A stretch of 64,000 bases of DNA, taken from NCBI GenBank assembly GCA_021234155.1, contig JAJEKV010000002.1, positions 32,295,645 through 32,359,644 of the forward strand. The letters run 5' to 3'. Made by a program: the position numbers and the translations under genes. The DNA is from Isoetes taiwanensis. Taxonomy: Eukaryota; Streptophyta; Lycopodiopsida; Isoetales; Isoetaceae. Positions 11,089 to 23,611 of this stretch are shown here, piece after piece. The first letter of the stretch is position 1. Each line of letters starts with the position of its first letter. Under the pieces are notes generated by a model that worked only from the letters and a program-made list of their open reading frames with translations, ran no database searches and was not told where the DNA came from.

Positions 11089-12660
11089 ATTCTCTCAATA
11101 TCTGCGGGCTGGCTAAGCCTCTACTAGTTCTATTCCAGCTTTTCGCAGGTAAGCAACGATTTCGATTTGGTCTGTAAGTTTTTTTTTTTTATCTAATGAA
11201 GGTTCTTCATTTGCAGGTGCAACAAGGTCGATTTAGCTAAAGCTGGTCTGGATTCGTATTTCCTTGGTCCTGCATATCAGCTGCTTAGTTCGGCGCCAAA
11301 ATCTTCTCCCAGAAAGCTTTGTTGCTCCAGTGGATAGCCATAGACAAAAAATGTGCATGTTTTAGGGCTATGATGCACGGTAATGCGGACGCTAATAATT
11401 TTCCCCTGTTTTTAGCACCGAGGCTATGGATTTTTGGGGGGAAATACTTGTGCAATCAGTGGCCCATGTACAGGTTCTGCGGATATTTCGAAAAAGATCC
11501 TCGGCTGTCATTAGGCACATGATAATTTGGCATTTGATTAAGCTTCCAGCAATCTTTGCACGTCTTATGGATAATACAGGTGGATCGCTTTAAGAAGAAC
11601 GCGATGCAAAGCAGAGTATTCTGCTTGAAGGCAATCCTTGAGAACTCCGGTTTTGAGCTACCGTGAATGGGGTATGTTTTTGATCTGCGCTGTTGTTTCC
11701 AAATATTGGGTCTTTAAGGATCAATGCATTTTTTTTAAACGATATGTAGCAACTTGCTACCTTTCTCTCCTAATTTTCTGAACCTCAATTGGGTTTTCAG
11801 ACATTATGGGGAATTGACTAGCTTTGTGGCCCTTTATGTTACATGATGCCTCAGGGTTACTTCTCGTTAGTTGCACCTTTTGGCAAGACTTGCAGCCCTT
11901 ATATTGTTTCGCTAAATTCAGATGCTACAGAGCAGCTTCAGGATGGAAGCAGCTTATTCCTTTTCTTTTGCCTTATTTCCTTATTATATCATAGCAGTGG
12001 CTGATGCCCAGATTTTATCACCATCTGTTCCATTATTGGATCTTAGCAATGGTTTGTGTAGTAGCCATTGCATAACTATTTTCTTAATTTTAAGATGTCG
12101 ATCTTTACGTTAAATGGAGGCATGGTGCAGTCTGCACAAACTGAAGCACGTGGAATTTTACATTTGAAGCTTGACAACTCTAAGCAACTTGCACTAGCAT
12201 GTGATTGTAATATTCTAATTGGAAATAATTTCAATTGAAATTGTGCTTTTACACTAATATTGGTTGTGACTAGATGTATATCCGGATTAAGACACATCCC
12301 TCCACAAAATTTACCCATATGCAATTACCAAGTTATTTGCAAAATATTATTAGAGACTCAAATTAATGCGCATCTTGACTTATGCATAGAACACTACCAG
12401 AATTGATTTCTATATAGGTTTTCATGTCATCAAAGTTGACACAATAACATGGATGTTTTGCTACTTATGCATCAAAGTGGGCACAACCACATCAAGTGCA
12501 ATGTAAGCTATGGAAGCAGTAGTACTTGTAGGAAATTACAGATATGTTTAAACTAAAGCCTTTCAGTCAACCTGGCAAATTTTGCCATATTTGAAGCGTT
12601 TTTTTGCCATGTTTCAAGTTTTTTTTCCCACATATTTTTGTGAAAGCACAACTTGAGAAA
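11089..12660. other. mostly non-coding; possible unrecognised exon near 11218
   Basis: A CAG|GTAAGC donor near 11149 and a TTTGCAG acceptor near 11217 bracket a plausible 69-base intron. The sequence after the acceptor reads VDLAKAGLDSYFLGPAYQLL in one frame before a stop. No family is recognised. The rest is AT-rich with no supported gene. Confidence 0.25.
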
Positions 12661-13434
12661 GAGCAATGCTCTTTCCAATAATATCTTCAAGTTGTATGAA
12701 ATGCCAAAAGGCATTTTGTTTGATGCAGATCCAAAATTCATGGGGGAATTTTGGAAGAATCTTTTATTGCACATGAGGATATCAGGCCATTTACAAATGA
12801 ATGGACAGATGAAAAGGTTATACAGAGTTAGAAGACATGTTTATTAGGCTTTGGGATGGGTTCGCGACACTTTGCAACATAGACCATGTTTGTAGAAGGG
12901 AAGGGGGGTAAATGAGATGTGCAAGCACATCTTGAAGAAGGAAGAAGAAAAATACATTATTGTTGGGCATGAAAAACTATTGGAGGAAGACATGGAACAT
13001 ATTGCTATTGGATGTTAGAAAGTAGCATTTGACGTGTGAGCAAAATCACCCCAAAAGGCATTTTCTTTGATGCAGATCCAAAATTCACGGGGGAATTTTG
13101 GAAGAATCTTTTATTGCACATGAGGATATCAGGCCATTTACAAATGAATGGACAGACGAAAAGGTTATACAGAGTTAGAAGACATGTTTATTAGGCTTTG
13201 GTATACAGAGTTAGAAGACATGTTTATTAGGCTTTGGGATGGGTTCGCGACACTTTGCAACACAGACCATGTTTGTAGAAGGGAAGGGGGGTACATGAGA
13301 TGTGCAAGCACATCTTGAAGAAGGAAGAAGAAAAATACATTTTTGTTGGGCATAAAAAACTATTGGAGGAAGACGTGGAACATATTGCTATTGGATGTTA
13401 GAAAGTAGCATTTGATGTGTGAGCAAAATCACCC
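12661..13434 (+). mobile_element. Ty3/gypsy-like integrase scrap, tandemly duplicated
   Basis: 12706-13052 and 13053-13434 are near-identical copies in tandem (period about 347). Each encodes FDADPKFMGEFWKNLL or a close variant, then HLQMNGQMKRLYRVRR. This matches the DxDPKFTxxFWKxL...PQTDGQTERVNR segment of Ty3/gypsy integrase cores, including the second catalytic Asp. A TAG follows at once, and the rest is broken by stops. The second copy holds an extra 36-base internal duplication (TATACAGAGTTAGAAG...) near 13166-13237. No LTRs are visible nearby, so this is a dead fragment. Confidence 0.65.
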
Positions 13435-13755
13435 CGAAAACAAAGATTAGGCATATAGAGTGCAAAATGCCGTGTTTCTATAGATGTTTTTCAAAGAGTG
13501 CTTGTGCGCTCTGCAAGTTTGAGTATATAACATGGTTATGAATTATTGTCAACGTGATATACATTATAGATGTGGATGGGAATCCTAATGGAATCCTAGA
13601 GAATCTTAAGGATTTTTCATATAATCTAAAAAAATCTAGGAGAATATACATAGAATCTTTGAAAATATATGGAACCTTGGGATAATCTTTGAAATTCTAG
13701 GGGAAATGTGTAGGCCTAAATAATAATAAACCTTTGGCTATGGTGGCGCCGATGC

Positions 13756-15236
13756 ATGGAGCCTGGCAGATCTGTATCTATTAGTAAATTTGTATCTACG
13801 AGTAAAACTCTGCACAACGGAGTTTGTTTTTTCAAAAAGAGTAGTCGTCGCCAGCAACCTGGCTCTGCTTCATCGCCGGAATCACGTAATCCAGATGCTT
13901 TGCTCCAGCCATAGCTTCTGCAGAATATTCTCATGCTAGTAAGTACCTTGCTTCTTTGCCAAATTCCTCTCTTTTAGATGCAGCCAGTCCATATGTGGTC
14001 CGATTTGTCCAGCGCCTCCTCCAAAATTAGGGCTCATCAGATTAACGCTCAACAGGATGCTGGTTCTTCTCATAATGATAGAATGGAAAATTTGAATATT
14101 GGGCTTGGATTAGATCAAGTTAATCATGAATCTCTGGTTGTGTCTGATGAAGCTTATACTGCTGGAAAAGAAGCCCGTTTGGAAGGGGATGCAGAAAAAG
14201 GGATTCGATTGTTGGATTTGTCTGCCACTAAATCGAAAATTCAGAGAATGATCTCTGCAGCTTTTCAACAAATGCGCAAGCATGATTCACAACTTATAAC
14301 CGCAGAGGAATCTGAAGGAAAGACATGATTTGAAAGATCATTGGGATTTTTGTTCTGGGGAGGACCTGGAATTGCCGGCAGGAAGGAGTCTGATTTGCTT
14401 ATGCAGGTAAGTAAAATTTCGAATTTGTTTCTTAGTGTTGATGGCTTGTTTTCACGTGATTTCGTTGTATAAATGCAGGATCTTATATTTTTTTGCTAGT
14501 TTACAAGAAAAGTTATGTTTATATATGAGAGGGTGCTTTGCATCATTTTATCTAAGGTATTTATTAGCAGGGTTGCCTAACTCGAGCTGCCCACTTTCCT
14601 GCATTTCTAGCTATGCCATGTGTCGTGCCATGTCAGCTGTAATCATTTTGAGCCGTCCGATTCTGTAATTTCGAATCGTAAGGCCAGAGAAATTAGAAAA
14701 GCCAAGTAATTGTTTGCCGAAGAAGGAAATTCTCTCTTCCGCCATATTCTTTGCTCAACAATTGGGTTTTGTCTTCTTTTCGTCGTTACCTTGAAGACCC
14801 TGTTAGCTACCCAGATCATCCAGAAGCAGCAACTTGAGTGCTTCACAATCGGCTGTAGCCATGGAGACCCATGGAGACCCAACTTCAGCTCGGCATTTCT
14901 TTAGCTCGGTAATTGTTGGGTTTTAATCAGTTTATTCTACATGCCTGCATGCATAATCTTAGCTTACTTTTCGCCTGCAAGGCCCTACATTGGCAAAATA
15001 ATAAAGAAAGGGAAGGATTTGAAGCACCGTATGTCCTGGTCTAGGTATCTGGAGCCCTCCGGTGATGAAGAAGCAATGGGAGAGGCTGAAGATTGGACGA
15101 TAGATATGAAAGAACTATTTTAGGGTTGAAATTTGCAGGGTACATATAGCCTGTTTTATGGTAGCCTTGTTTTATGACATTCTTTTGCAGCAGAACTATC
15201 TTGTTCAGAAATACTTGGGAGTGGTGCCACCTACAG
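13756..15236 (+). pseudogene. tentative multi-exon gene, unknown product
   Basis: Several exon-like pieces flanked by plausible splice sites: 13756-13930 (MEPGRSVSISKFVSTS..., then a TAG close to a GTAAGTACC donor); 13978-14406 after a CTCTTTTAG acceptor (GLDQVNHESLVVSDEAYTAG, then LDLSATKSKIQRMISAAFQQ), broken by one TGA and then open to a CAG|GTAAGT donor; about 14982-15123 (RPYIGKIIKKGKDLKHRMSW) after a TGCAAG acceptor; and 15191-15236 between TTTTGCAG and CTACAG|GTAAGT. The third piece faintly recalls the start of BAH domains (PYIGKI), but this is weak. In-frame stops suggest a decayed gene or wrong exon edges. Confidence 0.3.
14597..14711 (+). repeat. dispersed repeat copy B
   Basis: Second copy of the repeat at 10072-10184, lying in what would be an intron of the tentative gene here. 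Confidence 0.85.
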
Positions 15237-17650
15237 GTAAGTTATTTTTATTTGTCATAGGTGCTTGCCTTTTTCCTTCTTATGCAGATTGAAATTCAGA
15301 CTAGCATTTTTTTAAGAGCTGGAGGATGTGAATATTCAGGATGACCATGCAGTATATATTGTTTCTCAGACCTTACACAAACAAAGGCATACATTTCTTG
15401 CATCCACCTCTTTGTCTTATTTTGGATATCTGTTAAAACATAAATGATTTAGCTTTGTTTGTGATGCTGGCTTATTGTATTTTAACATGCATAAATGATG
15501 GGGAAGTTTAAGATGGAAGTGTAAAATGAACTCCTAATCACATAGCCTTTCTATAGGTATGATGTTTCGCAAAACCTTGGGTTGCATGGTAGCAGCTGAT
15601 CACCTTCATTCATGCAGACTCCAGTCTGCTGTTTTTTGCTACCTCTTTCCTATGGGTTGAACATCATACAGTGTTTGAGCTTCTGGATTTCTTTTATTCT
15701 GGTTAGTTACCAAGATTTTGCTGCTTGTTTTAACAAAATCAATATATAGCTCAGCAAAGAGAACTCACCAAAGAGAGCTGAGTGTTTTTAAAGATGCACT
15801 TAAGGAGTATAAGCAGTGCTAAAATAAAGGCATGCATCCATTCCTTGCACCATATGGAAGACTATAATAGTGTACCATCTTTCTCTACATGATTAAGCAC
15901 ATAATGGGCTCGTTTTCTGTGTTCTTTAAGTTCTCATGTGATGTTATTTCAACAAGTTGGTTTTTGCCAGAGCTGTCAATCGGGGTGAGTGTACCTCTAT
16001 GATCACGGTTGCAAGCTTTTGCTGCATTTGTTAGTGCATTTGCATTGGGAATCATTGTGGATGCTTTAGCAATGGCATTTGAAACTGAAAATGTCAATTT
16101 TGGCTTGACCTTTAATTGAAGGCTTTCGTGGTTGTCTTTCAAGGAGCTTGTATGCATGTATGATGAAATTGCAAGCCATACACTGGAAACTGCAAGTATC
16201 ATGATTTAGTATTCGCATTTACTTAGCTGGACGTTGTTCTCAATTGTCAATGTACTTTATACAGAATATTGGCTCCTTAAATTACAAAGTTCATATATGT
16301 ATTTCATTTTTTGATCGAAGTCCGTTAACATAATCAAACTGGATGCAAGAAGATTACCATTGCCAAAATGGTACATGTTAAATGCACCATTGATACAATG
16401 GTCAATAACTTTTTCCACCCGTCCAATGATTTCTACGCTTCTACAGATTTAAAGGATGCCTCAAGTATAACTCTCTATGAAGGATACACACAATTGCACA
16501 ACTTATGCTGTTATCACATTCTTTAGAAGGAACAGTACATTTGCAACATAATCCACATCCGTTAACACTTTCAAAGAGCATGAAATATAAAACCCATCAA
16601 TCCACGTCCATTAACACTTTCAAAGAGCATGAAATATAAAACCCATCATGGTCCGTGTCCGACCAACTCCACCTTGCCCCTAGTTTCTTTTCTGACTAAC
16701 TTCCTTCTACAAATCTAAAAATCTTAACAATGCTATATGATCACCGACCCCACCTGTATGAAAATTCATCCTTCTAGCATCAGCATGAACCTGCTTGTCT
16801 TCATGATGATAAAATATGGCATTGCCAACTGATAGCATTGCACATATGGTTATAATATTTTCAGATCATAATGATGCAACTGCCCTTTTTTTACTGCATA
16901 GGGTCTAAAGGAAACTGCCATTCTTCTACCTAATTTAGTCAATTTCCCATTTCCCACGGTCATTCAGAGCTCCTAATGCATAGAGCTACTGCAAAGCACA
17001 TATAAGTATAGTGTCTCAGCAGGTGGAGAATCCATGAAGTCAAAATTAATAAAATCATGAATACTCAAAATGTAGCATCAAAACCACATTACTGATGGTG
17101 CCAGGCTTTGTTCTTTTGAATTTTAGGCACCATCTTATCATCCTACTATCCAACTTATGCTGGATAGACCACGCAGTATATAGCCTGAAGCATTTGCCAA
17201 GAGATGTTCTTCCTGCCCTTCCAGACTAGTGAGATCTTCATCCTGCTTGCCTCGAGTCTTGCCTTGCTTTACTTTTCTTCTTTCACTTTTCAACATTCCA
17301 CACATTACAAAAACCCATAAACTTCCTAATATTCACTTGGTCTGCGCAAGGTTTACAATTGTCTATGCCCTTGTCAGAAATTGGTTTTAGATAAGTCTTC
17401 ACATTGTTATAACCACCTATATGCAAGCAACAATTTGTACATAGTGTTTTGCTGTCTTTCTTTATATCACAAGTTCATAATATTATGATCATTGCCAACA
17501 AGTGCATCTAAAAAACCTTAGCATGAGCATTAAGAAGTAAACCAATTTGACAGTCCATGGACCCACCAACATACCACAAAGAAGACAATAAATGAAAAGA
17601 TGGCCAAAACCCTTTGGGGACTTCCATTTACTAAACCTTGAAATAAACCT
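15237..17650. other. long non-coding stretch upstream of the PPR gene
   Basis: No frame with recognisable protein motifs. A minus-strand open frame at 15885-16202 has no family features. The only structure I see is the 49-base tandem duplication at 16553-16648. Confidence 0.4.
16553..16648 (+). repeat. 49-bp tandem duplication
   Basis: Units 16553-16601 and 16602-16648 both carry TTAACACTTTCAAAGAGC and ATGAAATATAAAACCCATCA and differ at only a few bases. Confidence 0.9.
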
Positions 17651-17658
17651 TATATAAA
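17651..17658 (+). promoter_or_regulatory. candidate TATA box of the PPR gene
   Basis: TATATAAA lies 91 bases before the proposed start codon at 17749. A start site about 30 bases downstream would leave a 5' UTR of roughly 65 bases. This is position and motif only. Confidence 0.4.
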
Positions 17659-17748
17659 ATACGTCATAAGAAGTTCATCGGCTTCATTTGGGCGATCAAT
17701 CTTTGAAGAAAGATGCATGCCCATGAACAATTTATTCGTCTTTAGCTA

Positions 17749-20433
17749 ATGGCAACAAGACGATGTGCATTGCTGGCTATGAGAATCCGATGGCTGTCTT
17801 CACTGGCTCTAAATGACATATCCACTCAGGTACAAAGAAGATCGTTTTCTTCTGCTGATTATATCTTAATCATTTTTATATCTATCCTTAATGTTGTCAG
17901 CAAGCAGTACAATCACTTTGCAGCCTAACGGGTCAGGAATTGCTCAGGTAAAATCTGAAACAGCAAGTTTTATGCCTGCATATGCACACTTCTTTCATTG
18001 ATTATAATCCTCACCAGGCATACAGAAGAGTCTATAAGAAATGGATGCCTGGAGGAAGCTCTCAAGTCTGCAGAACTTTTGCAGCAACAGGGGATTCCCA
18101 TTTCCAGGGATCTTGCTCATGGTTTATTCCGCGAATGTAGCAAAGGTAAAACCTTGGACAATGTCAGGCGATTGCAAGCTCTGATTGTAAACAGTGGATT
18201 AGATTCTGTTGCCATCTTCAATGATCATCTCATTCGCTTGTTTACTGCTCATAGAAGCTTAGGGGAGGCATATCAAGCATTTTGCAATGTTGCCAAACCA
18301 AGCAAGTATACATGGAATTCAATTATTGGAGCTCATGCCAAGCTTGGAGAAGGTGAGAAGGCACTCCAGTTATATGAAAGAATGCTATTCTCAGGTGTGG
18401 AAAGTGATAAGTATACTTTTACTGCTGTCTTGCAAGCATGTGGTGCAACATCGAACCTTGATCAAGGCAGACACTTCCATGATCAGGTGGTTGAGCGCGG
18501 TTTCCTGTCCGATGTCATCTTGGGAAGTGCCCTAGTTGACATGTATTGCAAATGTGGGAAGTTGAGTGAAGCACGCAAGCTCTTTGATGAATTGCCGAAC
18601 CGCAACATGGTGACATGGGGTGCAATGATTGCTGGTTATGCCCAGCAAGGTGAAGGCGTCTTAGCCCTAGAGTGTTTCAAGACCATGCAACTGAAAGGGA
18701 TAAAACCAAATAATGTGATATATTTTAGCATTTTAAAAGCCTGTGGCAGCATTGGAGACATAGAACAGGGAAGGATTACTCATAAACAAATTGTTGAAGC
18801 AGGACTACATTTGGATATATTTGTCGGCAACAATCTTGTTGACATGTATATCAAATGTGGAAGTTTGAAAGAGGCACAACAAGTTTTTGATAGTTTGCCA
18901 AGCAAAGATGTAGTATCATGGGGTACATTAATTGGTGGGTATGCTAAATCTGGAAACATAGAAGAAGCCTATAAACTACTGAAGAAAGCGCCAAAAAGAG
19001 ATGTGGTTTCCTGGGGTGCAGTGATCTCTGGGTACGCACAATGTGGTAAAGGCCATCTTGCACTTCAGTATTTCTATGAGATGCAACAGGACAACATAAA
19101 GCCAGATAAGGTGATATTTTTGAGTGTGTTGCAGGCATGTGGCAACATCAAGGCAATCGACCAGGGCAGGCAGATTCATGACCAGGTCATTGAGAATGGG
19201 GATCATTCTGATGTTTTCATTCAGAACACCCTAGTTGACATGTATGCCAAATGCGGGGACCTGGGGAAAGCACGCGATCTCTTTGACCAGTTGCCAACAC
19301 GGGACGTTGTGTCTTGGGGTGCAATTATTTCTGGATATGCTCAGCATGGCGAAGGCCTTCTTGCTTTAAGATGTTTTGAAAACATGCAGCATGATGGTGT
19401 GAAACCAAATAGCGTAGTCTTCTCAAGTATCTTGAAAGCCTGTGGCAGCATTGGAGCAATAGAGCATGGAAGGCTTATTGAGGAGCAGATTTCAAAGAGT
19501 GGTATGTTAGATGATGTTTTTGTTGGGAGCTCCCTTGTTGACATGTATGCGAAATCTGGAAGCTTAGACGAGGCCCGTAAAGTCTTTGACAAATTACCAA
19601 ATAGGAATGTGGTGTCATGGGGTGCAATGATTGCAGGATATGCACAACATGCGGAAGGTGTTCTTGCCCTTGAGTGTTATGATAATATGCAGCAGGAGGG
19701 CATCAAGCCCAACAACATCATATTTTTAAGTGTCTTGAAGGCATGTGGCAGCATTGGAGCCATAGATCAGGGTAGGCAGATCCATAAGAACATCTCTGAA
19801 GGTGACCTTGAATGGGATGTTCTTGTGTGGAATACACTTGTTGATATGTATGCCAAATGTGGGAGCTTAGTGGAGGCAAGGCGTGTCTTTGACAAATTGC
19901 CAAACCGAACTGTGGTATCGTGGAATGCAATGATTACAGGCTATGCTTCAGTTGGCAATGCTAGGGTTGCTATGCAGTGTTTTGAAGAAATGGAATATAG
20001 TGGAGTTGACCCCAATGATGTCACATTCATTGGTATTCTTAGTGCCTGTAGCCGTGAGGGCATGGTGCGGGAGGGGCGAGAGTACTTTAAATCGATGAAA
20101 GTATATGGCGTTGAGCCAGACAAATTCCATTATAATTGCATGGTCCATCTGTTGGGACATGCAGGATTCTTTGACGAAGCTGAAGAAATACTCAAGGGCA
20201 TACAAGTACCCAATATTACTGGCTGGAAAGCACTACTTAATGCATGTTTAATTCGTGGTGAAGTGGAGCTAGGAAAACGATGCTTTCATGAGGTTATGCA
20301 TTTAGACCCTTCGTGCGCTTCAGGATATGTACTTATGTCAAACATTTATGCCAATGGTAGCAAGATCTTGGTAAAAGATGATGGACATTTGGTACAAGAT
20401 TACTGTGAATGTGGTGAAACAGTAAGCAGTTAA
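17749..20433 (+). CDS. PLS-class pentatricopeptide repeat protein, truncated E-type C-terminus
   Basis: Proposed exons 17749-17829, 17901-17947 and 18018-20433, with GT-AG introns of 71 and 70 bases and matching phases, give 847 aa. Exon 1 encodes an Arg-rich leader (MATRRCALLAMRIRWLSSLA), as expected for mitochondrial or plastid import; starting at 17998 instead would lose it. From about residue 80 there are roughly 20 PPR motifs in P-L-S order, most with the plant wording VVSWGAMIAGYAQHGEG, LKACGSIGAIDQGRQIH and LVDMYAKCGSLEEA. From about residue 776 an E1-like segment (GWKALLNACLIRGEVELG, YVLMSNIYA) follows, then 25 unrelated residues and a stop: no E2, E+ or DYW domain. PLS proteins bind organelle RNA in sequence-specific fashion, often for C-to-U editing. 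Without DYW it would need a partner deaminase, or may be non-functional. Central motifs are unusually alike, suggesting internal duplication. Confidence 0.93.
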
Positions 20434-22662
20434 GAATGCCAAAAAGATGTTTAAGGAATTCTCTATAAGGTTCCACAAAATCCTAAATTAAATCAGAAAT
20501 TTGGCGCAACAGATCAGATAGCTACATTTCCACTTTCTCGGGAAAGTAAAATTATCGGCATCTATGAATATGCCGTAGAGCACGCGTGAATGCCACAATA
20601 TCTTCTAATGGTGATCATATTCATGCTGCATTCCACATATAGATGCTACATACCATCCATATTTTAATATCGATGTAGCATCGCATAGACACGCAGCAAT
20701 TGGATGGATGTAAGTTTGACAAGAACTTGGGTCTCAGACGGTAAGAGCCAATAAACTCTTCCACCATGTAGCATCGATTACCAAATACACGAGCATAGAA
20801 TTTTATTTTGTAAGTTTTTGTGTATAAATACTGCTGCAAAGACGAGGCTGTTTATTTTGTAACATGTTGTTTAGCATAAGCAAAGATTGCCATCCACTGT
20901 TAGTGCTATTGTTGCTAGGAGTGCAAAACATTTTGGGCAGGAGAAAAGGGAGGGTTGTCACTACTAAAGTTTAGTTTTGTGCTATCTCTATTACAGTGGA
21001 TATCTTCTTATGACCGTCTGTGGGGGAATTGGAAAAGACAGAAACGTGGGGTTCATTTGTTGGGAAGAATCAAGCACCAGATCTTCCTAGTTGTTTATGA
21101 CACCAGAGCATCAAACTAATCAGCGGCTGCAACTGCATCAGCACAGGTCCAGAAGTAAGTAGACATGTCTACTTTGTTACTTTGAGTTACCCTAGAGAGT
21201 GATACAGTATCAGTCAAGTTTGCATTTCCCATGTTCATTCCACATTTCTTGCTGCAATGCAAATGGGTATCCATCGGTCATGAAGCCCATGAAATCCAAA
21301 ATTTAGTTAGACAAGCAGGTATGCTGGAAAGGATATGTATTGACGTAATAAAATCAAAGCTTGTGGCATACGCATTTAATCAGTGCGATAGGGGAATTTG
21401 ATTGAAACTTTCAAATTACAAAAGTAAGATGTAAGGCATGTTCCACGTTTGCAGTTAGGATGTCACTGTAAAAATCCAGGTCTTTGCTTAATGAATTCTA
21501 ATTATACAGTTGTGTAGATTTGTAGTTAGACATTGCTAGAATGAAACCTGATTTGCTCAGATCTGCATTTGCAGAAGTAATTATCCTGTTACAATGGTGG
21601 TTGGGCTGTCGAAATATTCTCCCTCGTGGTCTCACTCCAACATGCTCAATCAACGCTTCAGGCTCCAATAGCAACTTTTGAAAATGCTAACCAAAACCTT
21701 GAATCTGTCATCCAAATTTTTTTGCTACATGTATTGTAGCATGTATACTTCTGTAGATGCAATTCTTTGTCCCTGTAGATCTACATTGAGAAACCATGCA
21801 ACATCAATTTCCCACTTGTCTTGAGAATGTTTCTTCTTCCAAGGATCTTTTGAGCAACTAGAAAATTATGTTGGATTCATAAAGCAGGCATTTGTCCAAC
21901 TTGAAATACAAGCTTTGCTACTCTAATTTTTGCTTTGTTTGTACAGTTTCCAACAAATTGATGATAGAGATTTCCAATGGCATTTATTATGTTAAGCATT
22001 TGTCTCTGTTTGCATTCTTTGTACGTTTCTGCAAGGCATTTGATAGATAGATAGAAAACGTCCTTTGTGCATTTTTTCAAACAATCATACACAACATAGG
22101 CTATAATCAACAGGTCCAATTGAAGATGTTTTCATGAGTCAATCTATAAAAAATTTAAAAAGAATACTTTGTACTTCCACACTTTTCGTACATATCTATC
22201 AGAACATTTTCCAAGTATGCTCTTACACTCTGAGAAAGGTATAACAGAGGGTACTGGCAGAACAGTGCAGCATACAAGGATTCAACTCAGTTGGGTTGAA
22301 TCTATATAATGCAAAGTGCAAGTTGGGTTTGAATCTACATAATGCATAAATGCAAAAATGAATGATTCATATGCATTCTGGGGGGTGTTAGGGCAGTACC
22401 TGGTAGATAGACTGATGCTGGCGTTTCTAAAAGGAAAACTTGCTGCAGCGGCGATGCTCCACTCATATCATATCATATGACCTAAATGAAAGAAAGGAGA
22501 AATTGGGGATGAGGATGCTTGTGAAAGCTGCAGATGGATGCAATCATCACTGTTGCTCCACATCTAATATGCACATCTACCCCAATTGTACATTAACTGA
22601 TGTTAATGCAATCTTTCTTTATTTCTCTTGCTATTATATTTGTTCATGTGCTTTTTTCACAG
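20434..22662. other. non-coding stretch after the PPR gene
   Basis: No gene recognised. A 10-base inverted repeat (GATGCTACAT / ATGTAGCATC) near 20642-20680 could form a short hairpin, and ATGTAGCATCG recurs near 20766. The rest is AT-rich. Confidence 0.35.
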
Positions 22663-22768
22663 TTTCAGACTAAACAGGCCTGATATTGCATACAGCTTGA
22701 AAAGATACCTGAAATCAAGGGCAAATGCATTCATTTTCAATGACTATTATGAATCAGATATTGCAAGG
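22663..22768 (+). CDS. possible exon, unknown
   Basis: Follows a strong TTTTTTCACAG acceptor and reads FRLNRPDIAYSLKRYLKSRA then FIFNDYYESDIAR, well-formed protein text with no stop. The frame stays open to 22936 but the later part looks less coding. No partner exon or family is recognised. Confidence 0.25.
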
Positions 22769-23368
22769 GTTGAACTGGTAATAACAGCTTTTATGGGTTA
22801 TTTGTCTATTTTGGGAAGCGTAGTTAGTTATAAGAACCATTCCCTTTCTTGCTTTTATGAACATGATTCTGCATTGGATGTGACTATAGGATCCTATGAA
22901 ACTTATGAAGGAAAGCTTAGCAAATCGAAATACTGATAAGAACCTGATTTGGTAGCTTGATCTCATCATCAGAGAAACCGTCTGCAGTATTTAACATATG
23001 TTGCTTCGGAAATCCGAATTTGTGCACTTATTGGTCTAACCAGCAGCAATAATCTTGAAACGTATTGGCCTTTGTAACAGGAAAAATCAATGTTGTAGTA
23101 ACAGAGAATGAACAACTATAAATGCATATATAAGACGTACCAAATTTGGAGCAAGAAGGCACAGCAATGACCCTGATATGAGATCTTTTTTTTTGGTGAA
23201 AAATGGATAATAAAACTTAAACCCAAAATCTGTTGAAGCTCCAAACCTAAAAGGGAAATCTTATACGGCGTGAGGCAGCTCGCAAGAAGGAGGCCGCTGG
23301 TATACGGTCGAAGCTCGTCAGTGGCGCCACACTCCCCTTCACGTACAAAATTTTTTAAAAATTAGCAG

Positions 23369-23402
23369 AACTGCAGGGTTGGGAAGAAGGCTAGGCAGTC
23401 GG
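23369..23402 (-). repeat. 34-bp repeat, exact inverted partner at 10020
   Basis: Exact reverse complement of 10020-10053. Flanks do not align convincingly. Confidence 0.85.
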
Positions 23403-23611
23403 TATCCATTAATAAATTGTGTCGACCTTATTTCCATTTATGATGGTTCTTTTAGCATTTTGGTTGCTTTTTACATTCACATTGTTCGTAAAGGTATATG
23501 TTGTTTGTGATTATGTGAACGCATTTCATAGATAATAATAGGATGTAATTTTTCGTTTTGTGTAGCACCAGCTTCTTTATTATTTTTACATGCTCAATTT
23601 TGCTTTTGCAG

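Noticed and set aside
15885-16202. 105-codon minus-strand open frame
   Set aside because: No motif, no splice context, no homologous block; consistent with a chance frame.
17998-20433. Start of the PPR protein at the Met at 17998
   Set aside because: That Met and five following residues lie in intron 2 of a better model; it removes the targeting leader and gives a hydrophobic start without precedent in the family.
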